From Porticoccaceae bacterium (GTDB lineage: Bacteria; Pseudomonadota; Gammaproteobacteria; Pseudomonadales; Porticoccaceae): a stretch of DNA of 39,409 bases. Shown here in pieces: positions 1 to 10,014 of this stretch; the first letter of the stretch is position 1; every line of letters starts with the position of its first letter. A program made the position numbers and the translations under genes. The notes under the pieces were generated by a model. It had not been told where the DNA came from, made no database searches, and saw only the letters and a program-made list of their open reading frames with translations. The stretch covers positions 5,092 to 44,500 of the forward strand of contig PCCK01000006.1 in NCBI GenBank assembly GCA_002731695.1, written 5' to 3'.

Positions 1-700
1 TTTATCATATACATATGCTGCCGATTATGCGGGATACCCCTATGGAAACCGTGGTGCGGAAGAGATTGTTTCTCGTGTAAAACGTCTGGTTTCGGCATCA
101 CAAAATCAGCTTGATCACGCGATGATAGTTGTTGCATGTAATACAGCAAGTACCTATATACTGCCTACCCTCAGGAGAGCATATGATATTCCCATAGTCG
201 GTGTTGTACCAGCGATTAAACCAGCATGTGAGCGTTATCCTAAAGGGAAAATACTATTGTTAGCCACTCCCTCAACGGTAGAAGGATCATACATAGATAA
301 TTTGGTAGAGAGCTATGCCATTGGGGTGTCCGTTCATCGTTTTGGAAGCGTAGATTTGGTAAAAGTAGCTGAGGATTCATTGCATAAAGGTGAACATACT
401 GATCTTGTACGTTCGGTGGTTGGACGTAAAGCTGATTTTAGATACGACGCAATTGTCCTTGGATGTACTCACTTTCCGTTAATCGCAACTAGCTTGAGAG
501 AGATTTTTAGTGGAGCAGATTTGATTGACAGTGCCTCTGGGATTGCAGAGCGGGTGCAAAGACTTGGCGGAGACGACCTTTGCAAAAGGGCCAGTAGACG
601 CTTTTTTGCCACTTCAAACTGTTCGCCTCCATTGGCTTTTTTGCACCAGTTCGGACTATCTAAGCCACAAATTTTGCGTATGCCTTTTTCAGAGATGTAG
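1..700 (+). CDS. murI: Glutamate racemase, 5' end outside window
   Basis: Cytoplasmic enzyme that interconverts L- and D-glutamate for peptidoglycan synthesis. The reading frame is open from base 2, so the first ATG inside the window (122) is not the start; the upstream codons give the family-typical segment YAADYAGYPYGNRG. The two catalytic cysteine motifs of the family are visible: A-C-N-T-A-S shortly after base 130, and G-C-T-H-F-P-L-I near base 462. The N-terminal D-S-G-x-G-G segment must lie to the left of the window. The stop codon is 12 bp inside the 3' end of the convergent proS. Identity is firm from both cysteine motifs; only the N-terminus is missing. Confidence 0.95.
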   Translation, partial: LSYTYAADYAGYPYGNRGAEEIVSRVKRLVSASQNQLDHAMIVVACNTASTYILPTLRRAYDIPIVGVVPAIKPACERYPKGKILLLATPSTVEGSYIDNLVESYAIGVSVHRFGSVDLVKVAEDSLHKGEHTDLVRSVVGRKADFRYDAIVLGCTHFPLIATSLREIFSGADLIDSASGIAERVQRLGGDDLCKRASRRFFATSNCSPPLAFLHQFGLSKPQILRMPFSEM

Positions 701-2434
701 TGGTGGACCACGTTTGTTAACATGTTGTTTTATGAAGCTCAACACGGCTCCGATAGCCACTGGTTCATTGTTGCCCCGGCTACGATGACGATATTCAACT
801 TGACCATTACTTAATCCCCTCTCGCCAATAACTAGTCTATGAGGTATACCGATTAACTCAACATCGGCAAGCATATTCCCCAACCGAATTTTTTCTAGGT
901 CTATGAATAACACATCGTAGCTGGCGACCATCAATTCTTTGTAAATATTTTCGCTATACTCTCTGACAGCTGCAGACTTGTGAAGATTTATGGGTATTAT
1001 CGCAATCTGGAAAGGGGCGATCGACTCTGGCCATATAATTCCATTGCTATCATGATTCTGCTCTATAGATGCTGCGGCTAACCTTCCGACTCCAATTCCA
1101 TAGCAACCCATGTACATTGGAGTATCTTGACCCGCTTCGTTCGACACCGTCGCTTTCATCAAGGAACTATACTTTTTGCCTAATTGAAAAATATGGCCCA
1201 CCTCGATACCGCGCGCGATTTTTAATTTTCCGACACCATCAGGGCTTGGATCACCATTGATAACGTTTCTCAAATCTGCAACTTTAAAAGGCGGACAGTC
1301 TCTGTCCCAACACACTCCGGTAAAATGAAGGTCGTCTTTGTTGGCGCCGCATACGAAAGATCCGAGTGCTGCGGCACTGTGATCAACAAATAGATCTATG
1401 TTAAGGTCAACTGGTCCGACAGATCCCGCTGAGCACCCAACAACTTCCTTAATGTGGGCCCTCGTGGCTAGTGCAAGTTCACCACGGGATTCAAGAACCT
1501 TCTCAGCCTTTAACATATTCAGCTGATGATCTCCCCGGAGGACTATTGCAGATAACCTTTTGTCACCATTTTCTTTTTTTGAACAAACGAGTAGAGTCTT
1601 TACCAAATCAGTCTTGCAAACATCTAAAAACCTGCTAAGTTCACTTATCGTTTTGATTCCGGGGGTCTTAATCTCTATCATCTGAGGATGCTTTGTGATT
1701 AGTTCCGCTTTTGGCGCGATGGCTTCAGCTTTCTCAATATTTGCCGAATATCCACCTTTGTCCGAAAAGGCGATTGCATCCTCCCCAGTATCTGCTATTA
1801 CATGAAATTCGTGAGAGTGACTTCCGCCGATGCTTCCAGTATCCGCAATAACTGATCGAAAATTTAGGCCAATTCTAGATAGAATTTTGTGATAAGTGTC
1901 GAACATGACGTCATAAGTATGCTGTAGCGAGTTTTGGTCCAAATGGAAGGAGTAGGCATCTTTCATACAAAATTCTCTAGTTCGCATAATGCCAAACCGT
2001 GGTCTTATTTCATCTCGGAATTTTGTTTGTATCTGATATAAATTTATTGGTAGTTGCCGATAACTTCGGATCTCATTCCTAGCAATATCCGTTATGATTT
2101 CTTCATGCGTCGGGCCCAAACAAAAATCTCTTTCATGCCTATCTTTTACTCTGAGTAGTTCAGGACCAAATTTGCTCCAGCGTTGAGATTCCCGCCATAG
2201 CTCTGCCGGTTGCACCAAGGGCATGCTTAGTTCTATTGCGCCAGCATTGTTCATCTCTTCACGGATGATCGCTTCAATTTTTCTAAACACCCTCAGTCCG
2301 AGTGGAAGCCAAGAATAAAGGCCAGAGGCATGCTGTCTAATGAAGCCTCCACGGAGCATTAACTTGTGGCTTATGATCTCCGCATCCCCAGGAGCTTCTT
2401 TTTGTGTCGTTAGCAAGTATTTGCTCGCACGCAT
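689..2434 (-). CDS. proS: Prolyl-tRNA synthetase, bacterial type with INS editing domain
   Basis: Charges tRNA-Pro with proline in the cytoplasm. The 581-residue length fits the bacterial type, which carries an insertion (INS) editing domain between class II motifs 2 and 3. Visible signs are the N-terminal block RASKYLLTTQKEAP, motif 2 with F-R-D-E-I-R-P-R-F-G-I-M-R-T-R-E-F, an INS domain in roughly residues 225-395 (L-R-G-D-H-Q-L-N, G-S-V-G-P-V-D-L), motif 3 G-I-G-V-G-R-L, and a C-terminal anticodon-binding domain. It is transcribed towards murI and overlaps its 3' end by 12 bp. It is divergent from the fmdB-aspS operon, so the 250 bp between the two starts must hold both promoters. Nothing is missing. 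Confidence 0.97.
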   Translation of the reverse strand: MRASKYLLTTQKEAPGDAEIISHKLMLRGGFIRQHASGLYSWLPLGLRVFRKIEAIIREEMNNAGAIELSMPLVQPAELWRESQRWSKFGPELLRVKDRHERDFCLGPTHEEIITDIARNEIRSYRQLPINLYQIQTKFRDEIRPRFGIMRTREFCMKDAYSFHLDQNSLQHTYDVMFDTYHKILSRIGLNFRSVIADTGSIGGSHSHEFHVIADTGEDAIAFSDKGGYSANIEKAEAIAPKAELITKHPQMIEIKTPGIKTISELSRFLDVCKTDLVKTLLVCSKKENGDKRLSAIVLRGDHQLNMLKAEKVLESRGELALATRAHIKEVVGCSAGSVGPVDLNIDLFVDHSAAALGSFVCGANKDDLHFTGVCWDRDCPPFKVADLRNVINGDPSPDGVGKLKIARGIEVGHIFQLGKKYSSLMKATVSNEAGQDTPMYMGCYGIGVGRLAAASIEQNHDSNGIIWPESIAPFQIAIIPINLHKSAAVREYSENIYKELMVASYDVLFIDLEKIRLGNMLADVELIGIPHRLVIGERGLSNGQVEYRHRSRGNNEPVAIGAVLSFIKQHVNKRGPPLHL

Positions 2435-2628
2435 CCCATTTTCTCATTCTGTTTTGTGTTATTTTCAGTTTAAATTGCCTGTGTGTTCTGGTAAAGCAAT
2501 ACCACTTTTCCTCTCTAGACATTTTAAACCAAAAGATTTGTGAAAAAACTAAGAGCCTTTTGTGAAAACAAGATCCATTTTTTTTAAAATTCCTTTGACC
2601 AGCCATTCTCGGATACGCCCAAATATTG

Positions 2629-2645
2629 TATACTAAACTAGTTTA
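2629..2645 (+). promoter_or_regulatory. Candidate -10 box with adjoining palindrome upstream of fmdB-aspS
   Basis: A TATACT hexamer (2629-2634) about 55 bp upstream of fmdB looks like a sigma-70 -10 box. It runs directly into a perfect 12-bp palindrome, TAAACTAGTTTA (2634-2645). No convincing -35 box is seen at the usual spacing. The palindrome would sit about at the transcription start, where a repressor site could act. This rests on sequence only and is weak. Confidence 0.3.
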
Positions 2646-2687
2646 ATCATCGCGATGTTTGTGGAGATATTAACCTAAGAGATACTT

Positions 2688-2996
2688 ATGCCTATCTATG
2701 AATATCGTTGCACTTCTTGCGGTTTTGAAAAAGAAATACTACAAAAAATAAGCGATTCTACGCTTTCAGAATGTCCGGCCTGCGGGCTTTCCTTCTTTAA
2801 GAAACAAATTTCTGCTGCGGCTTTTCGGCTCAGTGGTAGCGGTTGGTATGAAACTGATTTCAAGACGAAAGGACAACGAAATCTCAGCCGAGATGGGGAC
2901 AAGAAAGAAGCGAAAATCTTGGAAAAAGGCAGCTCGGATGAAAGTGTGTCAAAAGAGATCACCCAGAGTACGACTGGTAAGAACATTTCTAAATAA
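2688..2996 (+). CDS. FmdB-family zinc-ribbon protein
   Basis: Small protein of the FmdB/CxxC zinc-ribbon family, of unsettled function (named after a putative regulator of formamidase and amidase genes). It starts with the signature MPIYEYRC and has two Cys-x2-Cys knuckles, C8/C11 and C29/C32, which should bind one zinc. The family motif G-S-G-W-Y-E-T-D-F follows near residue 52. The last 40 residues are charged, rich in Lys, Ser and Glu, and probably disordered. It lies just upstream of aspS on the same strand, as is common in gammaproteobacteria, and is probably co-transcribed with it. The spacing of start and family motif supports the ATG at 2688. Confidence 0.88.
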   Translation: MPIYEYRCTSCGFEKEILQKISDSTLSECPACGLSFFKKQISAAAFRLSGSGWYETDFKTKGQRNLSRDGDKKEAKILEKGSSDESVSKEITQSTTGKNISK

Positions 2997-3024
2997 AATT
3001 TGGTAATTTAGGGAATTGTTAGCT

Positions 3025-4794
3025 ATGCATCGATCAATTTACTGCGGGGCCATCTCGCGCGACAACCTCGACGAAGACATAACTATATGTGGATGGGTCG
3101 ATCGAAGACGTGACCATGGTGGTGTCATTTTTATTGACCTGAGAGATAGGAAGGGAACGGTGCAGGTTGTGTTCGATGGTGATTCGGGAGTCCACTTCGC
3201 TGAAGCTGACCGTGTCCGTTCGGAATATGTACTTAAGGTGACTGGGAAAGTTCGCGCTCGAACTCCTGACACAATTAATTCTCTAATGTCTACCGGTGAG
3301 GTAGAAATTTATGGGATGTATTTAGAAATATTAAATCATGCCGAAACTCCACCCTTTCAGTTAGATGAACATGTTACTGTTAGTGAAGAAATTCGCTTAA
3401 AGTACAGGTACATGGACCTCAGGCGTCCAGATATGCAGAGGGCCCTTTTATTAAGATCAAAGGTTACTCATAGCATCCGAAACTATCTCGATAAGCACAA
3501 CTTTCTTGATATAGAAACACCTATTATGACCAGAGCAACTCCTGAGGGCGCACGGGATTACCTAATCCCGTCGAGAACTTATCCGGGCCAATTTTTTGCC
3601 ATGCCACAATCTCCTCAGCTTTTCAAACAAATATTGATGGTAGCGGGGTTTGACCGATATTATCAGATTGCAAGATGTTTCCGAGATGAGGATCTTCGAG
3701 CCGACAGGCAGCCTGAATTTACGCAGATCGATATAGAGGCATCTTTTGTAGATGAGTTCGATGTGATCTCATTTTCTGAGCATATGCTCAAGGAAATATT
3801 CCTTGAGCATATGGGTGTTGATTTGGGTGTGTTTCCAAAAATTTCCTATGCTGAGGCGATGGAACGCTACGGCTCGGATAAGCCAGATTTGAGAATCCCG
3901 TTGGAGTTAGTTGAAATTAAAGACCTTTTAGCTGAAATTGAGTTTAGAGTTTTTTCAGCGCCTGCAAATGATCCAGATAGTAGGATTGCCGCGTTGAAAG
4001 TGCCGGGCGGGGGTGATATGTCGCGAAAAAAGATAGACGAATATACCGAATTTGTAGGAATTTATGGAGCAAAAGGCTTGGCTTGGATTAAGGTAAATTC
4101 GGTTGAGCAGGGATTGGATGGATTCCAGTCACCCATCATCAAGTTTTTAGGTGAAAAAGTTACCATGGATATTATGGAGCGGATGTCGGTAGAAGACGGT
4201 GACATAGTTTTTTTTGGAGCTGATAAGTCCTCTGTTGTCTCCGAGGCATTGGGAGCGCTCCGAAATCGAATTGGCAGAGATCTCAATTTATATTCTCAAA
4301 GCTGGGCTCCAGTTTGGATCGTTGATTTTCCCATGTTTGAAAAATTAGATGGAGGTTCTTTTAACGCACTACATCACCCGTTTACTGCACCTGTCTGCTC
4401 CGTTGACAACATCATAGATGCGCCACAGGACTCGTTGTCGAGGGCTTATGATATTGTTTTAAATGGTTTTGAGTTAGGCGGAGGCTCTATTAGGATCCAT
4501 GATTCTGTGACTCAATCAGCGGTTTTTGAAGTGTTGGGAATATCCCAAAACGAGCAACGGGACAAATTTGGATTTTTACTAGATGCCCTAAAATTCGGAG
4601 CACCTCCTCATGGCGGTATAGCGCTCGGTCTGGATAGATTGTTGATGTTGATGTTGGGGACGGAGAGTATTCGAGATGTTATTGCTTTTCCTAAGACGCA
4701 ATCAGCTTCATGCATGCTCACTGATGCGCCTAGCAGCGTTGAGCCGCAACAGCTCAAGGAACTGGGTGTTAGACTTCGTAAGGTAGGAGGTTAG
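3025..4794 (+). CDS. aspS: Aspartyl-tRNA synthetase, bacterial type
   Basis: Class II synthetase that charges tRNA-Asp. It has an N-terminal OB-fold anticodon-binding domain ([12 protein letters not shown]), the family block [13 protein letters not shown], motif 2 [18 protein letters not shown], a bacterial GAD insertion domain in the middle, and motif 3 G-I-A-L-G-L-D-R-L. The frame opens at a TTG (3016), but the ATG at 3025 gives the family-like start MHRSIYCG and has an AGGGA ribosome-binding site about 10 bases upstream, so 3025 is preferred (589 aa). yebC follows after 31 bp. Whether the enzyme also charges tRNA-Asn cannot be judged from this window. Confidence 0.96.
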   Translation: MHRSIYCGAISRDNLDEDITICGWVDRRRDHGGVIFIDLRDRKGTVQVVFDGDSGVHFAEADRVRSEYVLKVTGKVRARTPDTINSLMSTGEVEIYGMYLEILNHAETPPFQLDEHVTVSEEIRLKYRYMDLRRPDMQRALLLRSKVTHSIRNYLDKHNFLDIETPIMTRATPEGARDYLIPSRTYPGQFFAMPQSPQLFKQILMVAGFDRYYQIARCFRDEDLRADRQPEFTQIDIEASFVDEFDVISFSEHMLKEIFLEHMGVDLGVFPKISYAEAMERYGSDKPDLRIPLELVEIKDLLAEIEFRVFSAPANDPDSRIAALKVPGGGDMSRKKIDEYTEFVGIYGAKGLAWIKVNSVEQGLDGFQSPIIKFLGEKVTMDIMERMSVEDGDIVFFGADKSSVVSEALGALRNRIGRDLNLYSQSWAPVWIVDFPMFEKLDGGSFNALHHPFTAPVCSVDNIIDAPQDSLSRAYDIVLNGFELGGGSIRIHDSVTQSAVFEVLGISQNEQRDKFGFLLDALKFGAPPHGGIALGLDRLLMLMLGTESIRDVIAFPKTQSASCMLTDAPSSVEPQQLKELGVRLRKVGG

Positions 4795-4825
4795 GTCTTA
4801 CACCAACAGCGATTCGGAGATTATT

Positions 4826-5578
4826 ATGGCTGGGCACAGCAAATGGGCCAACATAAAACATCGTAAAGCTGCGCAGGATGCGAAGCGGGGCAAAATATTT
4901 ACTAAATTGATACGTGAGTTAGTTGTAGCCGCCAAAGCCGGTGGCCCTAATCCTGAGGACAATCCGCGTCTTCGTGGGGCAGTTGATAAGGCGCTCGGGG
5001 CAAATATGAGGAGAGACACAGTCGATAAAGCGATTTCCCGAGGAGCTGGAGCCGGGGAAGGTGATAACTACGACGAACTTACATATGAGGGCTATGCGCC
5101 AGGTGGTGTTGCAATCCTCGTCGAGTGTATGACAGATAATCGGAACCGGACTGTAGGTGAGGTTCGTCATGTCTTTAGTAAGAGAGGTGGTAATTTAGGT
5201 ACTGATGGCTCGGTGGCTTATCTCTTTAGACGTGTTGGGATAATTAGTTACCCCGCAGATATTGATGAGGAGGCGATCTTTGATGCAGCGCTGGAGGCTG
5301 GCGCGAATGACGTCACATCAAGTGAAGAGGGCATAGTAGATCTGGAGACGGATTTCGAGCAATTCCTTCGGGTTAGGGATCATTTATCAGGCCTCGGGTT
5401 TACGCCTAAAAATTCCGAGATCACCATGGTGGCTAATCAGCAAATCCAATTAGATCTGGCAAGCACAGAAAAATTATTTGCACTTATTGATGATTTAGAG
5501 GAGCTTGATGATGTTCAAAATGTTTATTCAAATGCTAAAATCCCCTTAGGGTTTTGGGATCAATTTAGTAATAGTTAG
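4826..5578 (+). CDS. yebC: YebC/PmpR-family protein
   Basis: Cytoplasmic protein of the YebC/PmpR/TACO1 family. Members have been described as DNA-binding transcription regulators and, more recently, as factors that relieve ribosome stalling. The start MAGHSKWANIKHRKAAQD is diagnostic, and the 250-residue length is normal. Conserved blocks include T-K-L-I-R-E-L, A-V-D-K-A-L, Y-E-G-Y-A-P-G-G-V-A and G-N-L-G-T-D-G-S-V-A-Y-L-F. A GGAG ribosome-binding site lies about 9 bases before the ATG. The order aspS-yebC-ruvC is ancestral in gammaproteobacteria, but here the next gene is an M16 peptidase rather than ruvC. Confidence 0.96.
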   Translation: MAGHSKWANIKHRKAAQDAKRGKIFTKLIRELVVAAKAGGPNPEDNPRLRGAVDKALGANMRRDTVDKAISRGAGAGEGDNYDELTYEGYAPGGVAILVECMTDNRNRTVGEVRHVFSKRGGNLGTDGSVAYLFRRVGIISYPADIDEEAIFDAALEAGANDVTSSEEGIVDLETDFEQFLRVRDHLSGLGFTPKNSEITMVANQQIQLDLASTEKLFALIDDLEELDDVQNVYSNAKIPLGFWDQFSNS

Positions 5579-5753
5579 TGTTGAATCTCCACTATAAAAT
5601 ACTAATTTACTTGTTTTGCGGAAAGTTCTTTGGGGTCTGCGAAGAAGAGACATTTTCCTCACAACGTCCGCGCATGTTTGGTTACTATGCCTAAACTTCT
5701 TTGGGTCTTGGAAAGTTTAAGTTTGCGTTCATTTTGGGTATGAGGCACTGACT

Positions 5754-8552
5754 ATGAATAAACAACCTATTTTTCGGAAAAAAAGCTTTTTTGGCTCCAC
5801 TTTTCGACTTTTTCAGACAATCTCTTTGTTTTTTCTTTGTGTAATTTTGGTCTCTTGTAACCAACAGACAGAGTATATTTTCATTAAACAGAGTCCAAAC
5901 GATAACCGTAGTTATCGATACCTTGAGCTACCTAATAAAATGCGGATACTGCTTGCATCAGATGTTTCGAGTGATAAATCTGCCGCAGCATTGACCGTCT
6001 ATCGTGGTAGTTACCATAACCCAGAATCTCGACCGGGACTTGCACATTTTTTAGAACACATGCTTTTTATCGGCACTAAAAAATATCCAGATGTCGATTC
6101 TTTTCAAAAATTTGTAACAGCAAACGGGGGATACTCAAATGCATATACAGCCTCCGACCACACAAATTACTTTTATGATATTCAGCCCAGTGCTTTTGAA
6201 GAGTCTCTAGATCGGTTTGCTCAATTCTTCATTGCGCCCCTATTATCGCCTGAGTATGTCGAGCGGGAAAAAAAAGCTGTTCATTCAGAGTACAAAATGC
6301 AGTATAAGGATGATGCTCGTCGAGGTTACATGGCAGCAAAGGAGGCATTAAATCCTAAACATCCAGCTCGGCGTTTTTCAATTGGTTCATTGGATACGCT
6401 CTCCGGTAAGATCGAAGACGATTTAAGACTGTTTTTCCGGAATAACTATTCCTCTGATCAAATGGCATTAGTGATTTTGTCCAACAATACTTTGGATGAG
6501 ATGCAGCGAATGGTGAGTAATGTTTTTGGTAAAATCCAGAACCGACATGTTGGCCCTAGTTATGTGTCAGTCGCTCCTCTAACAGACGAACAGGTACCAG
6601 CAGTTTTGTCCTCGAGACCGTTGAAGGACATATATACCGTGAGCTACAACTTCCCAATACCGAATCCAAGGCCTCATTTTCGGGAAAAGCCTGTAGCTTA
6701 TATTTCGAATCTAATTGGACATGAGGGCGAGGGCAGCCTCCACCAATCACTGACTAAAAATGGTTGGATCGAAAGTTTGGGCGCTGGAACCCAAGACTTT
6801 GACCGCAGTAATAGCGTGTTATCTGTAAATATATCACTCACAAACGAGGGAAGGACTCATATTACGGAAATATCTGACATGTTGTTTGGGTTTATTAAAA
6901 TGTTGAATAGTGAAGGCCCACAGTTATGGCGCTATGAGGAGCAGTCGGCATTAGCATCGCTTAAATTCCGTTTCCAAGAAAGAGGCGCTCCTATTGATTT
7001 CGTATCCTCAATTGCCCCTATGATTGATAAATATCCTCCAGAAGAACTATTGGTGGCTCCATATGTCATGGAAAATTTTGATGCCGCCCTGATAAAGAAG
7101 TATTTAGCGTATTTAACTAGAGAAAATGTTCTAGTCGAGCACGTAGATCCCGATGTTACAGTATCCTTAGAGGAGAAATATTTTGAGGTCCCCTATTCAC
7201 TTACTCTTGGTCCAATTCCGCGAGGCTCTGTGAGCACGGCTAATATGCGGCTCCCTACTCCTAACACTTTTATTCCTGAAAATACCATGTTACTACCAGG
7301 AGATGATCTCTCAATATCCAGGCGAATAAATGATCAATATCTACAAATTTGGCTTGATACAGATACGGAATTTGGGGTTCCAAGAGGCAACGTTATTCTG
7401 AACCTATTTTTCGATGGTGGTCTCCATACTCTCGAGGATAATGCTAGGGCAAGGTTGCTTTCAGAACTAGTAAATGATTCCCTAATCACTGAAACGTATC
7501 CCGCTCTTCTTGCCGGTTTGGATTATACCCTAGCTGAATCCGACAGAGGTTTTGTTGTCACGGCCACAGGATATAACGATAAATTAGTTGGTTTGTTAGG
7601 GAAAGTGCTCGAATCTGTTGTTGACAAACCGCTGGAGGAACACAGATTTTTGACCATTAGAGAAAGTTTGACAACTGCCCTAGATAACTTGTCAAAAGAT
7701 CGTCCATATATGCAGACCCTCAGAGCGCTGCAAGACGAATTGCTCTCAGCAAGCTGGTCCCCTGATAAGCTATTGGAAGAAGTTAAGCATGTCGAATTGA
7801 ATGATCTCGAGTTGTGGCGTAAAGAGCGATTCAGACGGGTTGCTGTCATGGCAGCAATGCACGGTAATGTTGCAGTAAGTGATGTTGGTAACCTTCATAA
7901 AATTTTGAGCGAAAAGCTTAATTTAGCAGATGTCAAAATACGTCGCTCTGACTTAAAAACGATTACTGAAAATGAGATTTTGGATATTAATGTTGACCAT
8001 GATGATGCAGCAATATTAATGTATGTACAAAATCCTGATGATGAATACAGAACTCGAGCTATGAGTGCGCTAGCTGCACAGCTCCTGCGCTCACCATATT
8101 TCTCTGAGCTCAGAACCCAGCGTCAACTTGGATATGTCGTTCACACAAGTACTAGGAGATTTCGTGACCGAACGGGTAATATTTTTTTGATACAGTCGCC
8201 GGTTATGGGTGTAAGTGGTTTGGAGGCGGCCTCACTGGAATTTTTAAGAACATATTTAGCTCAGTTACCCACACTGTCGCAGGAAAAATTTTTAGAGCAA
8301 AAACATGGACTAATGAATCGCTTAACACAGAAAGATAAAAATTTAGGGGAGAGAAGTCGTCGATATTGGACAGATTTGGAAAATGAAAATTATCAGTTCG
8401 ATAGTCAGCAACGAATATCAGCGGCAGTCGAGTCTCTGACTAAATCTGACATGCAGGTGTTCCTTACAAAATTAGTTGAGCGGCTTAATGATCAGAAATT
8501 ATTAATATACAGTGATGGTAAATTTACATCGGGGGAAATGCTGGATAGTTGA
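5754..8552 (+). CDS. M16 (pitrilysin/insulysin-type) zinc-peptidase lipoprotein
   Basis: Large zinc metallopeptidase related to protease III (pitrilysin). The N-terminus has a basic stretch, a hydrophobic segment and the lipobox L-V-S-C (C35), so the protein is probably a lipoprotein rather than soluble periplasmic pitrilysin. The inverted zinc motif is H98-F-L-E-H102, with the third ligand E179 in A-V-H-S-E-Y. The 81-residue spacing from first to third ligand equals that of E. coli protease III (H88, E169, from memory). Four M16 half-domains fit the 932-residue length, with the substrate-binding block T-Q-R-Q-L-G-Y-V-V near residue 800. A 175-bp gap separates it from yebC. It probably degrades peptides in the periplasm. 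It interrupts the usual yebC-ruvC adjacency. Confidence 0.92.
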   Translation: MNKQPIFRKKSFFGSTFRLFQTISLFFLCVILVSCNQQTEYIFIKQSPNDNRSYRYLELPNKMRILLASDVSSDKSAAALTVYRGSYHNPESRPGLAHFLEHMLFIGTKKYPDVDSFQKFVTANGGYSNAYTASDHTNYFYDIQPSAFEESLDRFAQFFIAPLLSPEYVEREKKAVHSEYKMQYKDDARRGYMAAKEALNPKHPARRFSIGSLDTLSGKIEDDLRLFFRNNYSSDQMALVILSNNTLDEMQRMVSNVFGKIQNRHVGPSYVSVAPLTDEQVPAVLSSRPLKDIYTVSYNFPIPNPRPHFREKPVAYISNLIGHEGEGSLHQSLTKNGWIESLGAGTQDFDRSNSVLSVNISLTNEGRTHITEISDMLFGFIKMLNSEGPQLWRYEEQSALASLKFRFQERGAPIDFVSSIAPMIDKYPPEELLVAPYVMENFDAALIKKYLAYLTRENVLVEHVDPDVTVSLEEKYFEVPYSLTLGPIPRGSVSTANMRLPTPNTFIPENTMLLPGDDLSISRRINDQYLQIWLDTDTEFGVPRGNVILNLFFDGGLHTLEDNARARLLSELVNDSLITETYPALLAGLDYTLAESDRGFVVTATGYNDKLVGLLGKVLESVVDKPLEEHRFLTIRESLTTALDNLSKDRPYMQTLRALQDELLSASWSPDKLLEEVKHVELNDLELWRKERFRRVAVMAAMHGNVAVSDVGNLHKILSEKLNLADVKIRRSDLKTITENEILDINVDHDDAAILMYVQNPDDEYRTRAMSALAAQLLRSPYFSELRTQRQLGYVVHTSTRRFRDRTGNIFLIQSPVMGVSGLEAASLEFLRTYLAQLPTLSQEKFLEQKHGLMNRLTQKDKNLGERSRRYWTDLENENYQFDSQQRISAAVESLTKSDMQVFLTKLVERLNDQKLLIYSDGKFTSGEMLDS

Positions 8553-8682
8553 TTACGATTAAGTTGGCGGGGAAATAGCCAATCAATAATGCAAGTTTTT
8601 CTTCGACGGTTCGGTAACTTTGATGATTGATGGGAATATTTGATTAAAGTATCCAACCGGTTTTTGAGATAGTGGAAAATTT

Positions 8683-9207
8683 ATGACTAGAGTGATTGGA
8701 ATTGATCCGGGATCACGTCGAACTGGTTTTGGTGTCATCGATGTGCATAGAACCAAATTGACCTATGTTGCCAGCGGAGTTATCCACTTGAAAGAGAGGA
8801 TCTTCTCCGATCGGTTGAAAATCATTTTTGACGATTTAAGTGGGATACTGGATCAGTACAAACCTGAGCAGATGAGCGTAGAGGAAGTTTTTTTTGCACG
8901 TGATCCTCGTGCAGCGCTCAAGCTTGGCCAAGCCAGAGGAGTCGCGTTGTTGGCTGGAGTAAAATTTGGTATTGATATTGGTGAATATTCAGCGAAAAGC
9001 ATAAAGCTGTCGGTAGTGGGTTCGGGCTCTGCGGACAAAAGGCAAGTTCAGTTAATGGTTACCACTCTTTTAGAACTGTCCTCACCGCCACCGGAGGACG
9101 CAGCTGATGCTCTGGCTGCTGCAATATGCCATGCTCATAGTATGACGACTAATTTAACCTTAAAAGGATCACTTAAAAATAGCTATGCGCGTGGTCGAAA
9201 TAATTAA
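8683..9207 (+). CDS. ruvC: Holliday junction resolvase RuvC
   Basis: Endonuclease that cuts Holliday junctions symmetrically during recombination, acting with RuvAB. The RNase H-like catalytic acids are visible: D8 in G-I-D-P-G-S-R-R-T-G-F-G, the Glu pair in V-E-E-V-F-F, and the C-terminal aspartates in P-P-E-D-A-A-D-A-L-A. Length 174 aa is normal. ruvA follows after 89 bp and ruvB after a further 103 bp, so the three may not share one tight transcript. Confidence 0.96.
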   Translation: MTRVIGIDPGSRRTGFGVIDVHRTKLTYVASGVIHLKERIFSDRLKIIFDDLSGILDQYKPEQMSVEEVFFARDPRAALKLGQARGVALLAGVKFGIDIGEYSAKSIKLSVVGSGSADKRQVQLMVTTLLELSSPPPEDAADALAAAICHAHSMTTNLTLKGSLKNSYARGRNN

Positions 9208-9296
9208 ATTCAGTAGATTGGCGAATATGAAAACGGAATTCCCCACCCAAGCTTTTGTGGAAACATTTTGTGAATGGCTTTAAGAAAAAATAAAAT

Positions 9297-9911
9297 ATGA
9301 TTGCGCAGCTGATTGGTATAATAGTAGAAAAGCAGTCTGATAGTCTTTTGATCGATGTCAATGGTATTGGTTATGAGGTTTTGGTTTCATTAACTAGTTT
9401 TTTTGATACTCCATCGATCGGATCTCAAATAAAACTTCTCACTCATTTTGTTGTTCGCGAAGACGCACAGTTACTATATGGCTTTACAACTTATGACGAG
9501 CGAAATTTATTTCGTCACTTAATCAAAGTAAATGGCGTTGGACCGAAGCTAGGATTAGCTATTTTATCTGGAATGACGGCGACAGAGTTTGACCAATGTG
9601 TTCAAAAGAATGATTTGACAAGTCTCGTTGCTATCCCGGGTGTCGGAAAAAAAACAGCGGAACGTCTTATAATTGAGATGAGGTATAAAAAAACATTATC
9701 TACAAAAAAGGAAATTCTTGAGGAATCCGGTCCCGAAAGTGTAAGGCTTTCCGATATTTTTAGTGAGGCTGAGAGTGCACTGGTTGCTTTAGGATATCGA
9801 CCGCAAGAGGCGAGCAAGATGGTTAGCGGTATTGCAGACTGCGGCTTTACAACCACGGAGGAGTTAATAAAGCTAGCTCTCAAGCAGTCAATAGTGCCCA
9901 AATCGGTATGA
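9297..9911 (+). CDS. ruvA: Holliday junction branch migration protein RuvA
   Basis: Tetrameric DNA-binding subunit that loads RuvB on four-way junctions. It has the N-terminal OB-fold (M-I-A-Q-L-I-G-I-I), helix-hairpin-helix motifs (V-N-G-V-G-P-K-L-G-L-A and I-P-G-V-G-K-K-T-A-E-R-L), and a C-terminal RuvB-contacting domain with A-L-V-A-L-G-Y. Length 204 aa is normal. Order and strand match ruvC-ruvA-ruvB of other gammaproteobacteria. Confidence 0.96.
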   Translation: MIAQLIGIIVEKQSDSLLIDVNGIGYEVLVSLTSFFDTPSIGSQIKLLTHFVVREDAQLLYGFTTYDERNLFRHLIKVNGVGPKLGLAILSGMTATEFDQCVQKNDLTSLVAIPGVGKKTAERLIIEMRYKKTLSTKKEILEESGPESVRLSDIFSEAESALVALGYRPQEASKMVSGIADCGFTTTEELIKLALKQSIVPKSV

Positions 9912-10014
9912 GGTACCAATCGCTTAATGAACAAGATGGATTATTAAAATAGATTTGTAGGTAGAGTTTGCTCTCAGATGATATTATCTTGCCGTTGACA
10001 AGTTTGGATAAACT

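Noticed and set aside
2337-2606. 89-residue minus-strand frame upstream of proS
   Set aside because: It overlaps the proS N-terminus in another frame and resembles no family.
5625-5715. Near-repeat TTCTTTGGGGTCT / TTCTTTGGGTCTT upstream of the M16 gene
   Set aside because: The two copies differ by an indel, show no palindromy and match no known regulatory site; chance in AT-rich DNA is likely.
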